A stretch of DNA of 11,463 nucleotides from Ilumatobacteraceae bacterium (GTDB taxonomy: Bacteria; Actinomycetota; Acidimicrobiia; Acidimicrobiales; Ilumatobacteraceae), in the NCBI GenBank assembly GCA_023253435.1, contig JALRGJ010000027.1:1-11463 (forward strand), written 5' to 3'. A program made the position numbers and the translations under genes. The notes below the pieces were generated by a model, which was given only the letters and a program-made list of their open reading frames with translations, was not told where the DNA came from and did not search any database. How positions within the stretch are numbered: the stretch's first letter is position 1; each line of letters begins with the position of its first letter. Positions 1-7,211 of the stretch are shown one piece after another.

Positions 1-308
1 AGTCCGACCAACAGGCGCGAAATGCATTGCGCCCCATTCACTCATACGAACATGGTGATGCAGGATGTTCTATCAGTGGAGGCGCACGCGTCTCACGCAA
101 TCATCCGCAGGTTGCTCTGCGGGGATGGTACGTGTTCAGCGACTATTGCTCAGGAGAGTTGACAGGACTTCAACTGAACGGATTGAAACTCCTCGACACA
201 CACTCGCTGGTAGGTGGCCTAGGAAATGCAGTGTCTGTCGATCAGACGTCGAATGGCATTTTCGTGTCGAGTCTCGATGACAAGATCTACGAAATCTTGA
301 CATCGTGA
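1..308 (+). CDS. PQQ-dependent glucose/sorbosone dehydrogenase, C-terminal fragment
   Basis: This is the 3' end of a gene that begins before the window; the frame is open from base 3 to a TGA at 306-308. The roughly 101 visible residues end in the last beta-propeller blade of the glucose/sorbosone dehydrogenase family. The diagnostic features are a Tyr-x-His segment, then CSISGG, an Arg, a hydrophobic LRGWYVFSDYCSGEL stretch, and a tail ending DDKIYEI. Family members are usually secreted or periplasmic and oxidise soluble aldoses with PQQ; the cofactor and catalytic residues lie upstream and cannot be checked here. The gene converges on mreB with 13 bp between the stops. The family assignment is good, but the substrate is unknown. 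Confidence 0.8.
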   Translation, partial: SDQQARNALRPIHSYEHGDAGCSISGGARVSRNHPQVALRGWYVFSDYCSGELTGLQLNGLKLLDTHSLVGGLGNAVSVDQTSNGIFVSSLDDKIYEILTS

Positions 309-321
309 GTTGAATGCACCG

Positions 322-1326
322 TCAGCGGTGTGACCCCATGAACATTCCGCGCAACGCTTGGTAATTCTCGATGCAGTGACCGGCCCCAAGCACCACAGCT
401 TCAAGTGGTTGTGGAGACATTTTGACTGGTACTTCTGTCTCTCGTTCAATACGAGCAGCGAGGCCTCGCAGCATTCCGCCGCCTCCCACTAGATACATAC
501 CTCTCACAAGAAAATCCTGTGCCAGTTCTGGGGGAGCTTTTGCAAGACACCTCTTCACAGATTGCACCATTGCAGCAACCGGTTCATCGATAGCAAATCG
601 AACTTCTTCTGCTGTTAAGCGCACGGTTTTTGGCAGACCTGTGACGAGATCTCGTCCTCGAATATCTGCGCTGCGATCTTGGGGCCCAGGTTCAGCAGAA
701 CCAATCTGAATTTTTATTTCCTCAGCAGTTCGTTCTCCGATGGCAACGCCATGCTCTCTTCGCACGTAGTTCTGAATTGCTGCGTCGATATCGAAACTGC
801 CCACACGAACCGCCTCAAGCGCCACTACCCCACCGAGGCTGATCACCGCCGTTTCTGTGGTGCCACCACCAATGTCGATCACCATGTTTCCGACAGGCTC
901 GTCAATGGGCAAATTGGCACCAATTGCTGCGGCCATTGGTTGCTCAATCAGTTGAGCATCTGATGCACCTGCACGACGAGTTGCATCTGTAACGGCACGA
1001 CGTTCTACTTCTGTAATTGCTGAAGGAACACAAATAACAACCTTTGGGCGCGTGAAGCGAGAAACTCCTACACGTTGCAATAACAATCGAATCATTCGTT
1101 CGGTGATGTCGAAGTCTGTGATGGCTCCACCACGAAGAGGTCGTACTGCAACAATGTATGAAGGCGTGCGACCAATCATGTCCCAAGCATCATGACCAGT
1201 TGCCAGCACCTCACCTGATTGACGATTCACTGCAATCACTGAAGGTTCATTGAGAACAATTCCCCTTCCCTTCATGTACACAAGTGTGTTTGCTGTGCCA
1301 AGGTCAATTGCAAGGTCACGTGCCAT
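322..1326 (-). CDS. mreB: Rod-shape-determining protein MreB
   Basis: This 334-residue protein has the normal length for MreB, the bacterial actin that forms filaments under the membrane and guides lateral wall synthesis. The N-terminal phosphate-1 loop reads DLGTANT (residues 8-14), the phosphate-2 loop DIGGGTTE (151-158), and the conserved EQPMAAAIG is at 128-136. A C-terminal YLVGGGGMLRGL is the adenosine motif. The ATG overlaps the stop of the preceding small membrane gene in a TAATG arrangement, so translation is probably coupled. No mreC, mreD, pbp2 or rodA lies beside it; its operon partners are moaE and a one-helix protein instead. A weak hairpin (317-330, 5-bp stem) spans its stop codon. 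Identity is secure; a paralogue elsewhere in the genome is possible. Confidence 0.95.
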   Translation of the reverse strand: MARDLAIDLGTANTLVYMKGRGIVLNEPSVIAVNRQSGEVLATGHDAWDMIGRTPSYIVAVRPLRGGAITDFDITERMIRLLLQRVGVSRFTRPKVVICVPSAITEVERRAVTDATRRAGASDAQLIEQPMAAAIGANLPIDEPVGNMVIDIGGGTTETAVISLGGVVALEAVRVGSFDIDAAIQNYVRREHGVAIGERTAEEIKIQIGSAEPGPQDRSADIRGRDLVTGLPKTVRLTAEEVRFAIDEPVAAMVQSVKRCLAKAPPELAQDFLVRGMYLVGGGGMLRGLAARIERETEVPVKMSPQPLEAVVLGAGHCIENYQALRGMFMGSHR

Positions 1327-1532
1327 TAACGCCCACGCCTTTCGTCATAGTTGTGATGCACTGAATTGCGACGCGACTCAGGTGAAAGAGCATTGATGTG
1401 TTTTTGGAACTGTGCAATTCCATCGTCTATCCGACTTTTACGATTATCGAGATACACGAGAACCAGCAAAGTTCCCCCTGACACACATGCCATAAAAGTA
1501 AAAAACTTAGTGATGAATGACATCGCAATCAT
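1326..1532 (-). CDS. Small single-helix membrane protein between moaE and mreB
   Basis: This is a 68-residue protein of unrecognised family. A hydrophobic segment at about residues 6-27 should span the membrane once, followed by a basic, polar tail (DNRKSR to DERRGR) that is probably cytoplasmic. Its ATG shares bases with the moaE TGA (ATGA overlap at 1529-1532), and its TAA shares a base with the mreB ATG. Two such junctions argue strongly that it is translated. A second in-frame ATG at codon 4 is an alternative start. Being coupled to mreB, it might anchor or adjust MreB at the membrane, but that is inference from position only. Confidence 0.75.
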   Translation of the reverse strand: MIAMSFITKFFTFMACVSGGTLLVLVYLDNRKSRIDDGIAQFQKHINALSPESRRNSVHHNYDERRGR

Positions 1533-2005
1533 GAGGAACTCTCCGAGACTTCATGAGGGGACACAATGTCGTGAGAACCAGTGCCCCACTCTGAGCCACC
1601 TTTCCAATTCTCTTTTTTCCAAATTGGTGCACTCTCTTTAAGAGCGTCAATAAGAAACCGAGCTGCTTCAAAGGCAATAGGGCGATGAGCGGACGAGACC
1701 GCAACCACTACAGAAGACTCCCCCAGAGCCACAACACCTGTGCGATGAACGATGGCCATGCGTCGAGCGTCGGGGAACTTCTTGCGGGCCTCTGCCGTGA
1801 TCTTGTGAAACACCGGTACGACAACATCGTCGTAAGCCTCATAATCAAGGGACACCACATCTGTGCGCCCCTCTGCGTGATCTCTGACGGTCCCAGAGAA
1901 GAGAACCACAGCCCCGCAATCGGGTTGCACGGCCCATTCATAGATCTGGCCAATTGGGAGTTCAGACGAGGTCACCTCGCACCATTCATCTCCCTGGATA
2001 GCCAT
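1529..2005 (-). CDS. moaE: Molybdopterin synthase catalytic subunit MoaE
   Basis: MoaE is the large subunit of molybdopterin synthase. It moves sulfur from the MoaD thiocarboxylate onto precursor Z (cPMP) to make the dithiolene of molybdopterin, in the cytoplasm. The 158 residues carry the family signatures: FSGTVRDHAEGR (36-47) with the following LDYEAY, HRTGVVALGESSVVVAVSS (87-105) with AHR just after it, and the lysine-rich active-site stretch APIWKKE (126-132) followed by K135 and EW. No moaD is visible nearby. It is the first gene of the moaE-small membrane protein-mreB operon. There is no Shine-Dalgarno before its ATG; a TACGAT hexamer lies six bases upstream, as expected of a leaderless message. 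Confidence 0.95.
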   Translation of the reverse strand: MAIQGDEWCEVTSSELPIGQIYEWAVQPDCGAVVLFSGTVRDHAEGRTDVVSLDYEAYDDVVVPVFHKITAEARKKFPDARRMAIVHRTGVVALGESSVVVAVSSAHRPIAFEAARFLIDALKESAPIWKKENWKGGSEWGTGSHDIVSPHEVSESSS

Positions 2006-2011
2006 GTGTTC

Positions 2012-2017
2012 ATCGTA
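2012..2017 (-). promoter_or_regulatory. Candidate -10 element, leaderless start of moaE
   Basis: On the minus strand TACGAT fits the actinobacterial TANNNT -10 pattern and ends exactly six bases before the moaE ATG. Transcription would start on the A of the start codon. No convincing -35 or Shine-Dalgarno is present. Three other genes without a Shine-Dalgarno in this window show the same spacing. Confidence 0.5.
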
Positions 2018-2090
2018 CCCCTAACTACTGGGGCAGAACCCGTGATGCCGACATCCGCACGTCGTGTGAGCCGATTACTGTTCTCTCTTT

Positions 2091-2828
2091 GTGAACGACC
2101 ACCGGTGGCAACATCCCGCAGAGCACGCCGCCAAGTCGAATCCAGATCTCATTGTCACGGCTCCACCTATCTCCAAGCGACTCACAGCACTAACCGCAAT
2201 GATGAGCATTCTTGCGTCAGTCATTGTTTTGATTATTGCAGTGCCAAAGGGAATTGAGGACTACAGAGAAGATGCTGAAGAATTCATACCAACTTCTGTG
2301 CCCGTGAAATCACAGACAATGTCTCGGTTCCTAGCAACTGCAAAAAGTTCACAAGGTCTGACGTCTGCTGTATCGGTAGGTAATGGTGTTTGGGTGCTTG
2401 CTTCCAATATGGTGTCTCCGGGGCAAGATGTCGTGGTCTCTACTGCTTCCGGATCTTCTTTTGTCATTCGGCAAGTTGCGTCGTTTCCTGAATCGGGAAT
2501 CTCTGTCATGCACTGTGTCACTTCGTGTTCCTCAGAACACGAGATTGAAATCAAAAAATTGGCAGACCCGCGATCCATCACAAATCTCCATCAAATGCGA
2601 GTCGTGGATGCATTTTCTGAACAAGCAATGCAAATGTCGCCCAGTGTTGCAATGGTGGGCCAAACTCCAGACTCCCCTATTCACGTCAACGAAGCAATTA
2701 ATGGCGTTGCAGTGGCTTTAAACTCAGCAAACAAAGTGGTGGGGATTGTGGTACGCAAAAACCACTCCAATTGGCTTCTAGGAAAAGAAAATCTTGAGGC
2801 CATTGTGAACTGGGTCAACAAGTACTAA
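2091..2828 (+). CDS. Membrane-anchored trypsin-like pseudoprotease (putative)
   Basis: This is a 245-residue protein with a cytoplasmic N-terminus, one membrane helix at about residues 31-51 and an extracytoplasmic domain. The domain follows the layout of HtrA-type (S1C) proteases: a GNGVWVLASNMV strand, a PESGISVM segment and, near the end, NGVAVALNSANKVVGIV, resembling the usual SGGPLVN...GEVVGI. If that alignment holds, all three catalytic positions are lost: His to Met107, Asp to Gly136, Ser to Gly205. It would then be a binding or sensing domain rather than an enzyme. Cys142 and Cys146 could form a disulfide. The GTG start has no Shine-Dalgarno; TACTGT ends nine bases upstream. It diverges from moaE across 85 bp. 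That the gene is real is fairly sure; the fold is inference. Confidence 0.6.
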   Translation: MNDHRWQHPAEHAAKSNPDLIVTAPPISKRLTALTAMMSILASVIVLIIAVPKGIEDYREDAEEFIPTSVPVKSQTMSRFLATAKSSQGLTSAVSVGNGVWVLASNMVSPGQDVVVSTASGSSFVIRQVASFPESGISVMHCVTSCSSEHEIEIKKLADPRSITNLHQMRVVDAFSEQAMQMSPSVAMVGQTPDSPIHVNEAINGVAVALNSANKVVGIVVRKNHSNWLLGKENLEAIVNWVNKY

Positions 2829-2857
2829 CTCGAGTACCAATGTGGCGTTGCGCCATC

Positions 2858-2863
2858 TAACCT
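2858..2863 (+). promoter_or_regulatory. Candidate -10 element, leaderless start of the Zincin_2 gene
   Basis: TAACCT ends six bases before the ATG at 2870, and no Shine-Dalgarno is present. The site lies in the 41-bp gap after the pseudoprotease gene, so the downstream gene may have its own promoter. Support is the hexamer and its spacing only. Confidence 0.45.
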
Positions 2864-2869
2864 GATCCC

Positions 2870-4045
2870 ATGGCTGACGGCGATGACAACACCCCAAACC
2901 CCTTTGGTGGGTTGCCATTTTTTAATGACATGATGCGCGCCATGGCTCAACAAGGGCCACTCAATTGGGATCTTGCTCAACAATTTGCACAATTAGGAGC
3001 AGTCCAAGATTCTCCAGACCCAGAACCAACAAGTTCAGTGCGGCTGGAGTTCAATCAATTAGCCGAAATTGCGGGAATGCAAGTGCGGCTGTTTACCTCG
3101 CTTGAAACTGGCCCGCACGGAACACAGTCAGAGATCCTCACCACAACACGTGCTCGGTGGGCACACCGAACACTCACAGATCTACGCCCACTTTTCACAG
3201 ATCTTGCAACGGCGCTTACATCAAGTCCACACACCGAACAATCAGAGGATCCGATGGCTGCAATGTTGGCCAACATCTCGTCAATGATGGCACCGGCGCT
3301 GATGGGGATGTCGATTGGATCAATGGTGGGTTCACTTGGATACCACGCACTGGGACAATATGAATTGCCTCTTGCGCGCCCTCACACCTCCGAGATTTTG
3401 GTGGTGTCATCATCAGTAGACACATTTGCTGCCGACTGGAGCATCGCGAAAGACGATATGCGAATGTGGGTGCTGATTCACGAACTTGCTTCCCATGCAA
3501 TCCTTGCAACGCCAGCAATTGAGAAGGGTCTCACTTCGCTGGTTCGTCGCCACGTCACAGGTTTCAGACCAGATCCACAAGCATTGATGGAAAGTATTGG
3601 ACACATTGATCCAAGTAACCCAGAAGCTATGGAAAGTATTCAGTCCATGTTCTCTGATCCCATGGTGTTGATGGGTGCAATCAGATCTCCAGAGCAAGAG
3701 AAGTTGGCACCATTGCTAGATGCCCACGTTGCGGCAATATCTGGCTACATAGATTTTGTTGTGGATTCCGTGTCGACAAAATTGCTGGGCAATAGTGCAC
3801 CAATTGCCGAAGCTGTGAGACGTCGACGAGTGGAGGCTGGAGCCGATACACAATTGATTGAACGATTACTCGGTATCTCTATGACACGTGCGCAGCAGTT
3901 ACGAGGAAGATCTTTCATTGAGGGAGTTGTTGAGCGTGAAGATGAAGTTGTATTGCAACAACTCTTAACCTCTCCACAAAACCTGCCCACACCTAATGAA
4001 GTGGATGCTCCTGGTTTGTGGCTCGCCCGCCTCGAGATTTCATAG
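2870..4045 (+). CDS. Zincin_2/DUF2342 family putative metalloprotease
   Basis: This 391-residue protein belongs to the actinobacterial DUF2342 family (Zincin_2, often annotated as putative hydrolase or F420-biosynthesis-associated protein). The N-terminus has the family layout: GLPFFNDMMRAMAQQGPLNW, then a Gln/Ala-rich helix. A glycine-rich segment (MMAPALMGMSIGSMVGSLGY) follows in the middle. The site equivalent to the zinc helix reads WVLIHELASHAIL, with H204, E205 and H209, so it is HExxxH and not the HExxH usual for zincins. The C-terminal part (IAEAVRRRRVEAG, LLGISMTRAQQLRG, SFIEGVVER) is also typical. No signal peptide is seen, so it is probably cytoplasmic. Its true reaction is unknown. 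Its last 53 bp overlap the MFS gene on the other strand. Confidence 0.85.
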   Translation: MADGDDNTPNPFGGLPFFNDMMRAMAQQGPLNWDLAQQFAQLGAVQDSPDPEPTSSVRLEFNQLAEIAGMQVRLFTSLETGPHGTQSEILTTTRARWAHRTLTDLRPLFTDLATALTSSPHTEQSEDPMAAMLANISSMMAPALMGMSIGSMVGSLGYHALGQYELPLARPHTSEILVVSSSVDTFAADWSIAKDDMRMWVLIHELASHAILATPAIEKGLTSLVRRHVTGFRPDPQALMESIGHIDPSNPEAMESIQSMFSDPMVLMGAIRSPEQEKLAPLLDAHVAAISGYIDFVVDSVSTKLLGNSAPIAEAVRRRRVEAGADTQLIERLLGISMTRAQQLRGRSFIEGVVEREDEVVLQQLLTSPQNLPTPNEVDAPGLWLARLEIS

Positions 4046-5225
4046 TTACTCCACCTGCACGAACAAATAACAAAGCTCCAGCTAGAGCGCCCACCGTTAC
4101 AAACACAAAGCCCATCCGGCTAGACAGATTCAATGCGATGGGAATGAGCCCACCAACCACCCAAGCCAGCTGATTATGAGTCTCGAATCGTGCAAACGCT
4201 CTACCCCTGTTTGCATCGGGAGCATCACTTTGCACAATCGATTCAAAGGCCAGGCGACCAATTGCAGCAGAGGCATTAACAATTGCGGCAAGAACAATTC
4301 CCCCAACAATTCGGTTGTACCACACAGCAAAAATCCCAGCGGACACAATTGCAATTAATGCCGAAAACAGCATGATGGGTTCTCGCATTTTTTTTCGGAT
4401 CTGTGGTCCAACAAAGTTTGCGCCAAGTGTTGCAAGTCCGGCAATCGCAATTGCAACTCCAAACCACGCAGTACCTGCATCTTCACTACGTAACCAAAAC
4501 GCCAGATGAAAGAACATGAAGCCAACAATTCCACGCAGAAATCGCATGGAATTTGCAGCGGTGACGACTGTTCGCGAGTGAAGCTCGGTTGTTTCCAACT
4601 CTTGAGGTTTTTCCGTTGCAATGGCAATTTTTGGGAGTCTGTACGCATTCAGTGTTGCTCCAAGAAAAGCAACCCCTCCCATAATCAGTGCTGCGCGAGT
4701 ATCTATTTTTTGCAGGAGGAGTGCAGGCGTAGCAACGATGAAGCCAGTGATTCCTGCAAGCCGACCAAGTTTGCTGTTGGCTTCCACTAATTCATCGAGG
4801 TGAGACACAGTGGTAGGTACAAGAGCCGATTTAGCAATTGCATACGTCTTTCCCAGAATCAATGCGGAAAATGCAAGTGGAAATAAACGCCAAGAGTCCA
4901 GCTCAAAAGCCATTCCTACCAACACAAGTGCGCGCAGCACTCCCACCACCATCACCACCATTCTCTGACCGCCGCGAATGCGATCAATAAATGGAGCGAT
5001 AACGGGAGAGATCACAGCAAATGGGGCGATACTCACGAGAAGGAACAAAATAACTTTGGGTCGTGCATCGCTGGGCGACACATTGAGAAACATGGAATCC
5101 GCCAGTGCCACTGCCATGGCAGTTTCCCCAGCAACCATCAAGGTATGGGCTCGTGCGAGGCGTTCAAAAGGTGTTGGCGCAGGGAGCCCAAAATTTTCGG
5201 TTCCGTTTTTCCCTGTGCGATTCAC
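3993..5225 (-). CDS. Major facilitator superfamily permease
   Basis: This 410-residue polytopic membrane protein has many hydrophobic helices. The FERLARAHTLMVAGETAMAV start, the APFAVISPVIAPFIDRIRGG loop (helix 2-3 signature region with DR) and a central charged linker (roughly residues 203-222) between two halves are typical of actinobacterial MFS transporters. The substrate cannot be told from sequence. It is the last gene of the phosphate operon, with nine bases after regX3 and no Shine-Dalgarno; the chosen GTG keeps a normal N-terminus, while an ATG at codon 30 would cut into the first helix. Co-transcription suggests that its expression follows phosphate status. Its 3' end lies inside the Zincin_2 gene. 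Confidence 0.85.
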   Translation of the reverse strand: MNRTGKNGTENFGLPAPTPFERLARAHTLMVAGETAMAVALADSMFLNVSPSDARPKVILFLLVSIAPFAVISPVIAPFIDRIRGGQRMVVMVVGVLRALVLVGMAFELDSWRLFPLAFSALILGKTYAIAKSALVPTTVSHLDELVEANSKLGRLAGITGFIVATPALLLQKIDTRAALIMGGVAFLGATLNAYRLPKIAIATEKPQELETTELHSRTVVTAANSMRFLRGIVGFMFFHLAFWLRSEDAGTAWFGVAIAIAGLATLGANFVGPQIRKKMREPIMLFSALIAIVSAGIFAVWYNRIVGGIVLAAIVNASAAIGRLAFESIVQSDAPDANRGRAFARFETHNQLAWVVGGLIPIALNLSSRMGFVFVTVGALAGALLFVRAGGVTMKSRGGRATNQEHPLH

Positions 5226-5234
5226 AGGGCGATA

Positions 5235-5942
5235 CTACGCCGAACGTTGTTTGTCGTACTTGTACCCCAAACCACGGATGGTGATGATGCGTGTGGGGTT
5301 TGAAGGATCTTCTTCAATTTTTGAGCGCAACCTCTTTATATGCACATCGAGAGTTTTGGTGTCACCCACATAGTCACTACCCCAGACTCGATCAATGAGT
5401 GTTTCACGAGGCAATACACGACCTGCGTTGGCTAACAAAATGTGTAGTACTTCAAACTCTTTCAGTGGAAGAGTTTGAACTTCTCCACGAACAGTTACTT
5501 CATGTTGCTCAGGGTCTAGAGCAACATCTCCCACAGAAATTATGGAACCGGAGATCTCTCCACCGCGTGACGTGGGGGCTCTTCGCATAACTGCTCGCAT
5601 ACGAGCTGTGAGTTCACGCAATCTGTATGGCTTGGTGACGTAATCATCTGCTCCCACTTCAAGACCCACCACCGTGTCAATCTCTGCACCTTTGGCAGTC
5701 ACCATGATGATGGGAGTGAGTGTCTTTTTGCGCAACTGCCTACATACATCTATGCCAGACATCTTGGGCAACATCACATCGAGCAAGATCACATCCGGCT
5801 GGACAAGTTCAAACATGTCGAGGGCCTGTAGACCATCACGGGCGACTTCTACTCGAAAGCCTTCTCGTTTGAGACCAATCTTGAGCGCCTCAACAAATGA
5901 CTCTTCGTCTTCAACAACGAGAACTGTGGGAAGGTTCACCAT
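5235..5942 (-). CDS. regX3: OmpR/PhoB-type response regulator RegX3
   Basis: This 235-residue regulator has a receiver domain (about residues 5-118) and a winged-helix DNA-binding domain (about 136-230). The acidic pocket is E11/D12, the phosphate acceptor D55 in ILLDVMLP, T82 in MVTAKG and K104 in DDYVTKPY. The C-terminal half contains LPLKEFEVLHILL, a recognition helix near VGDTKTLDVHIKRLRSKI, and the wing ending IRGLGYKY. All key residues are intact. It follows the SenX3-like kinase by six bases and shares an operon with a PiT transporter and a PhoU-like protein, which supports a phosphate role like that of mycobacterial RegX3. It probably binds the direct repeats at 8904-8925. Confidence 0.92.
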   Translation of the reverse strand: MVNLPTVLVVEDEESFVEALKIGLKREGFRVEVARDGLQALDMFELVQPDVILLDVMLPKMSGIDVCRQLRKKTLTPIIMVTAKGAEIDTVVGLEVGADDYVTKPYRLRELTARMRAVMRRAPTSRGGEISGSIISVGDVALDPEQHEVTVRGEVQTLPLKEFEVLHILLANAGRVLPRETLIDRVWGSDYVGDTKTLDVHIKRLRSKIEEDPSNPTRIITIRGLGYKYDKQRSA

Positions 5943-5948
5943 TCTTTT

Positions 5949-7016
5949 TTACCCCAAAAACTTTGGGATCGTGAGGGTAAAAGTTGATCCTTCACCTTCT
6001 GTTGACCTGACGTTCACTTCTCCTCCGTGGTTATTGAGCACGTGGCGCACAATGGCGAGGCCCAAGCCAGTGCCACCGGTATCACGACTGCGCGCTTGAT
6101 CGACGCGATAAAAGCGCTCAAATACCCTGTCGAGATGTTCAGCAGAAATTCCGATTCCTTCATCGATGACTTCAATCGTGGCGTTTTCAGGGTCCGATGT
6201 AACCCTGACGATCACGGTGTCACCCTTCTCGCTGTACTTCACAGCATTCTCAACAAGATTGGAGATAGCTGATACCAGTTGTCTGTCGTCCCCACGAAGC
6301 GAAATATCTGAGTCCACAAATTCAGTTTTGATGTTGACTCCGTTGCGGTCTGCTCGTGGCTGCGCCCGAGCAACAGCCTCGTTAACCAGAGACACAATAC
6401 CCATCACTACATAACGTTCGCTGCCACGAAATTCAATGCTGGCCAGTTCTAAAAGGTCATCAATGATGTGAGATACACGGTGTGACTCCAACACCATTCG
6501 CCTGGCTAATGGGACCAGATCTGGATTTCCACCCTCTTCTTCAGATTCAGCGGCAATAGTTTCTGCCAATACAGAGAGCGCTCCCACTGGAGTCTTGAGT
6601 TCATGACTGATGTTTGCAACAAAATCCGTACGGACTTTGTCTGTCAGGAATTGTTCAGTGATGTCTTCCATGACAATGATTGCTCCACCATTGATCATGG
6701 GAAGGGCTTTTACTTCAAGAGTTCTGGGTGGTGCACCATCAACCGTTACCTGTTGCGCATCACTTCTTCCGCGTAATGCACTCTGACCCATTTGCTGAAG
6801 CACTTTTTCAATGCTTTCGCCATCAGTTTGAGCATCGGCTTGATTATGAGCTGCTCGGTTTCGCCACCACTCTTTGCCATTGTCATCCACGACAATGACT
6901 CCCATAGGAAGAGCATTGAGCGCAGTTCTCAAAAATGCCAATGAGAGATGAGTATTCCCATTCTCACTTGACGCCGACACCACCCCAGTGACTCGTGGAC
7001 GTCGGCGAAAAATCAT
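5949..7016 (-). CDS. senX3: SenX3-like PAS histidine kinase without a membrane domain
   Basis: This 355-residue sensor kinase has a PAS-like region at about residues 27-120 (ALNALPMGVIVVDDNG to VMEDIT). The dimerisation/phosphoacceptor helix FVANISHELKTPVGAL follows with H138. The ATPase domain has N box NLVENAVKYS (N257), G1 DEGIGI (285-290), an F box FERFYRVDQARSR and G2 GGTGLGL. The catalytic core closely resembles mycobacterial SenX3. Mycobacterial SenX3 begins with two membrane helices; this protein begins with a polar, arginine-rich segment and has none. The upstream gene, three bases away, encodes a two-helix protein that may supply the missing part. Its partner is the downstream RegX3. 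Confidence 0.9.
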   Translation of the reverse strand: MIFRRRPRVTGVVSASSENGNTHLSLAFLRTALNALPMGVIVVDDNGKEWWRNRAAHNQADAQTDGESIEKVLQQMGQSALRGRSDAQQVTVDGAPPRTLEVKALPMINGGAIIVMEDITEQFLTDKVRTDFVANISHELKTPVGALSVLAETIAAESEEEGGNPDLVPLARRMVLESHRVSHIIDDLLELASIEFRGSERYVVMGIVSLVNEAVARAQPRADRNGVNIKTEFVDSDISLRGDDRQLVSAISNLVENAVKYSEKGDTVIVRVTSDPENATIEVIDEGIGISAEHLDRVFERFYRVDQARSRDTGGTGLGLAIVRHVLNNHGGEVNVRSTEGEGSTFTLTIPKFLG

Positions 7017-7019
7017 GAC

Positions 7020-7211
7020 CTATCGCTTCTTTGGTCGACTAGTTCTGCCTCGATGGTCCGCCCACGAGGCAAGTGCAAGCACAAAGTAAGTGACGGACAA
7101 AAGAAGCCCAACCGTGCGGAACTTCTCTGGGCAAGGCCATAGAAGAATGAGGCACAAAATGCCGAAGATGAAAAAGACATTGGCCCTTCGGTCTGAAAAA
7201 ACTGCACTCAT
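7020..7211 (-). CDS. 63-residue two-helix membrane protein, possible membrane subunit of the SenX3-like kinase
   Basis: The ATG overlaps the pit stop codon (ATGA at 7208-7211) and the TAG at 7020-7022 lies three bases before senX3. Two hydrophobic segments at about residues 11-26 and 32-50 are joined by a short loop (CPEKFRT). Arginines at 8-9 and a basic tail ending RPKKR place both ends in the cytoplasm. This is the topology of the N-terminal membrane hairpin of mycobacterial SenX3, which the kinase next door lacks. The same frame stays open further upstream to 7553, but that part only shadows pit. I know no named family for it. The link to the kinase is inference; that it is a gene rests on the overlap and hydropathy. 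Confidence 0.7.
   Translation of the reverse strand: MSAVFSDRRANVFFIFGILCLILLWPCPEKFRTVGLLLSVTYFVLALASWADHRGRTSRPKKR

Noticed and set aside
317..330. Hairpin CACCG/CGGTG between the first gene and mreB as a terminator
   Set aside because: The stem is only five bp, overlaps the mreB stop and has no T-run on either strand.
1685..2257. 190-codon plus-strand open frame
   Set aside because: It is antisense to moaE, whose protein matches its family throughout; the frame's product has no recognisable features.
7013..7207. 64-codon minus frame over the same place as the two-helix gene
   Set aside because: It overlaps the two-helix gene in another frame, has weaker hydrophobic patterning and lacks the ATGA junction with pit.
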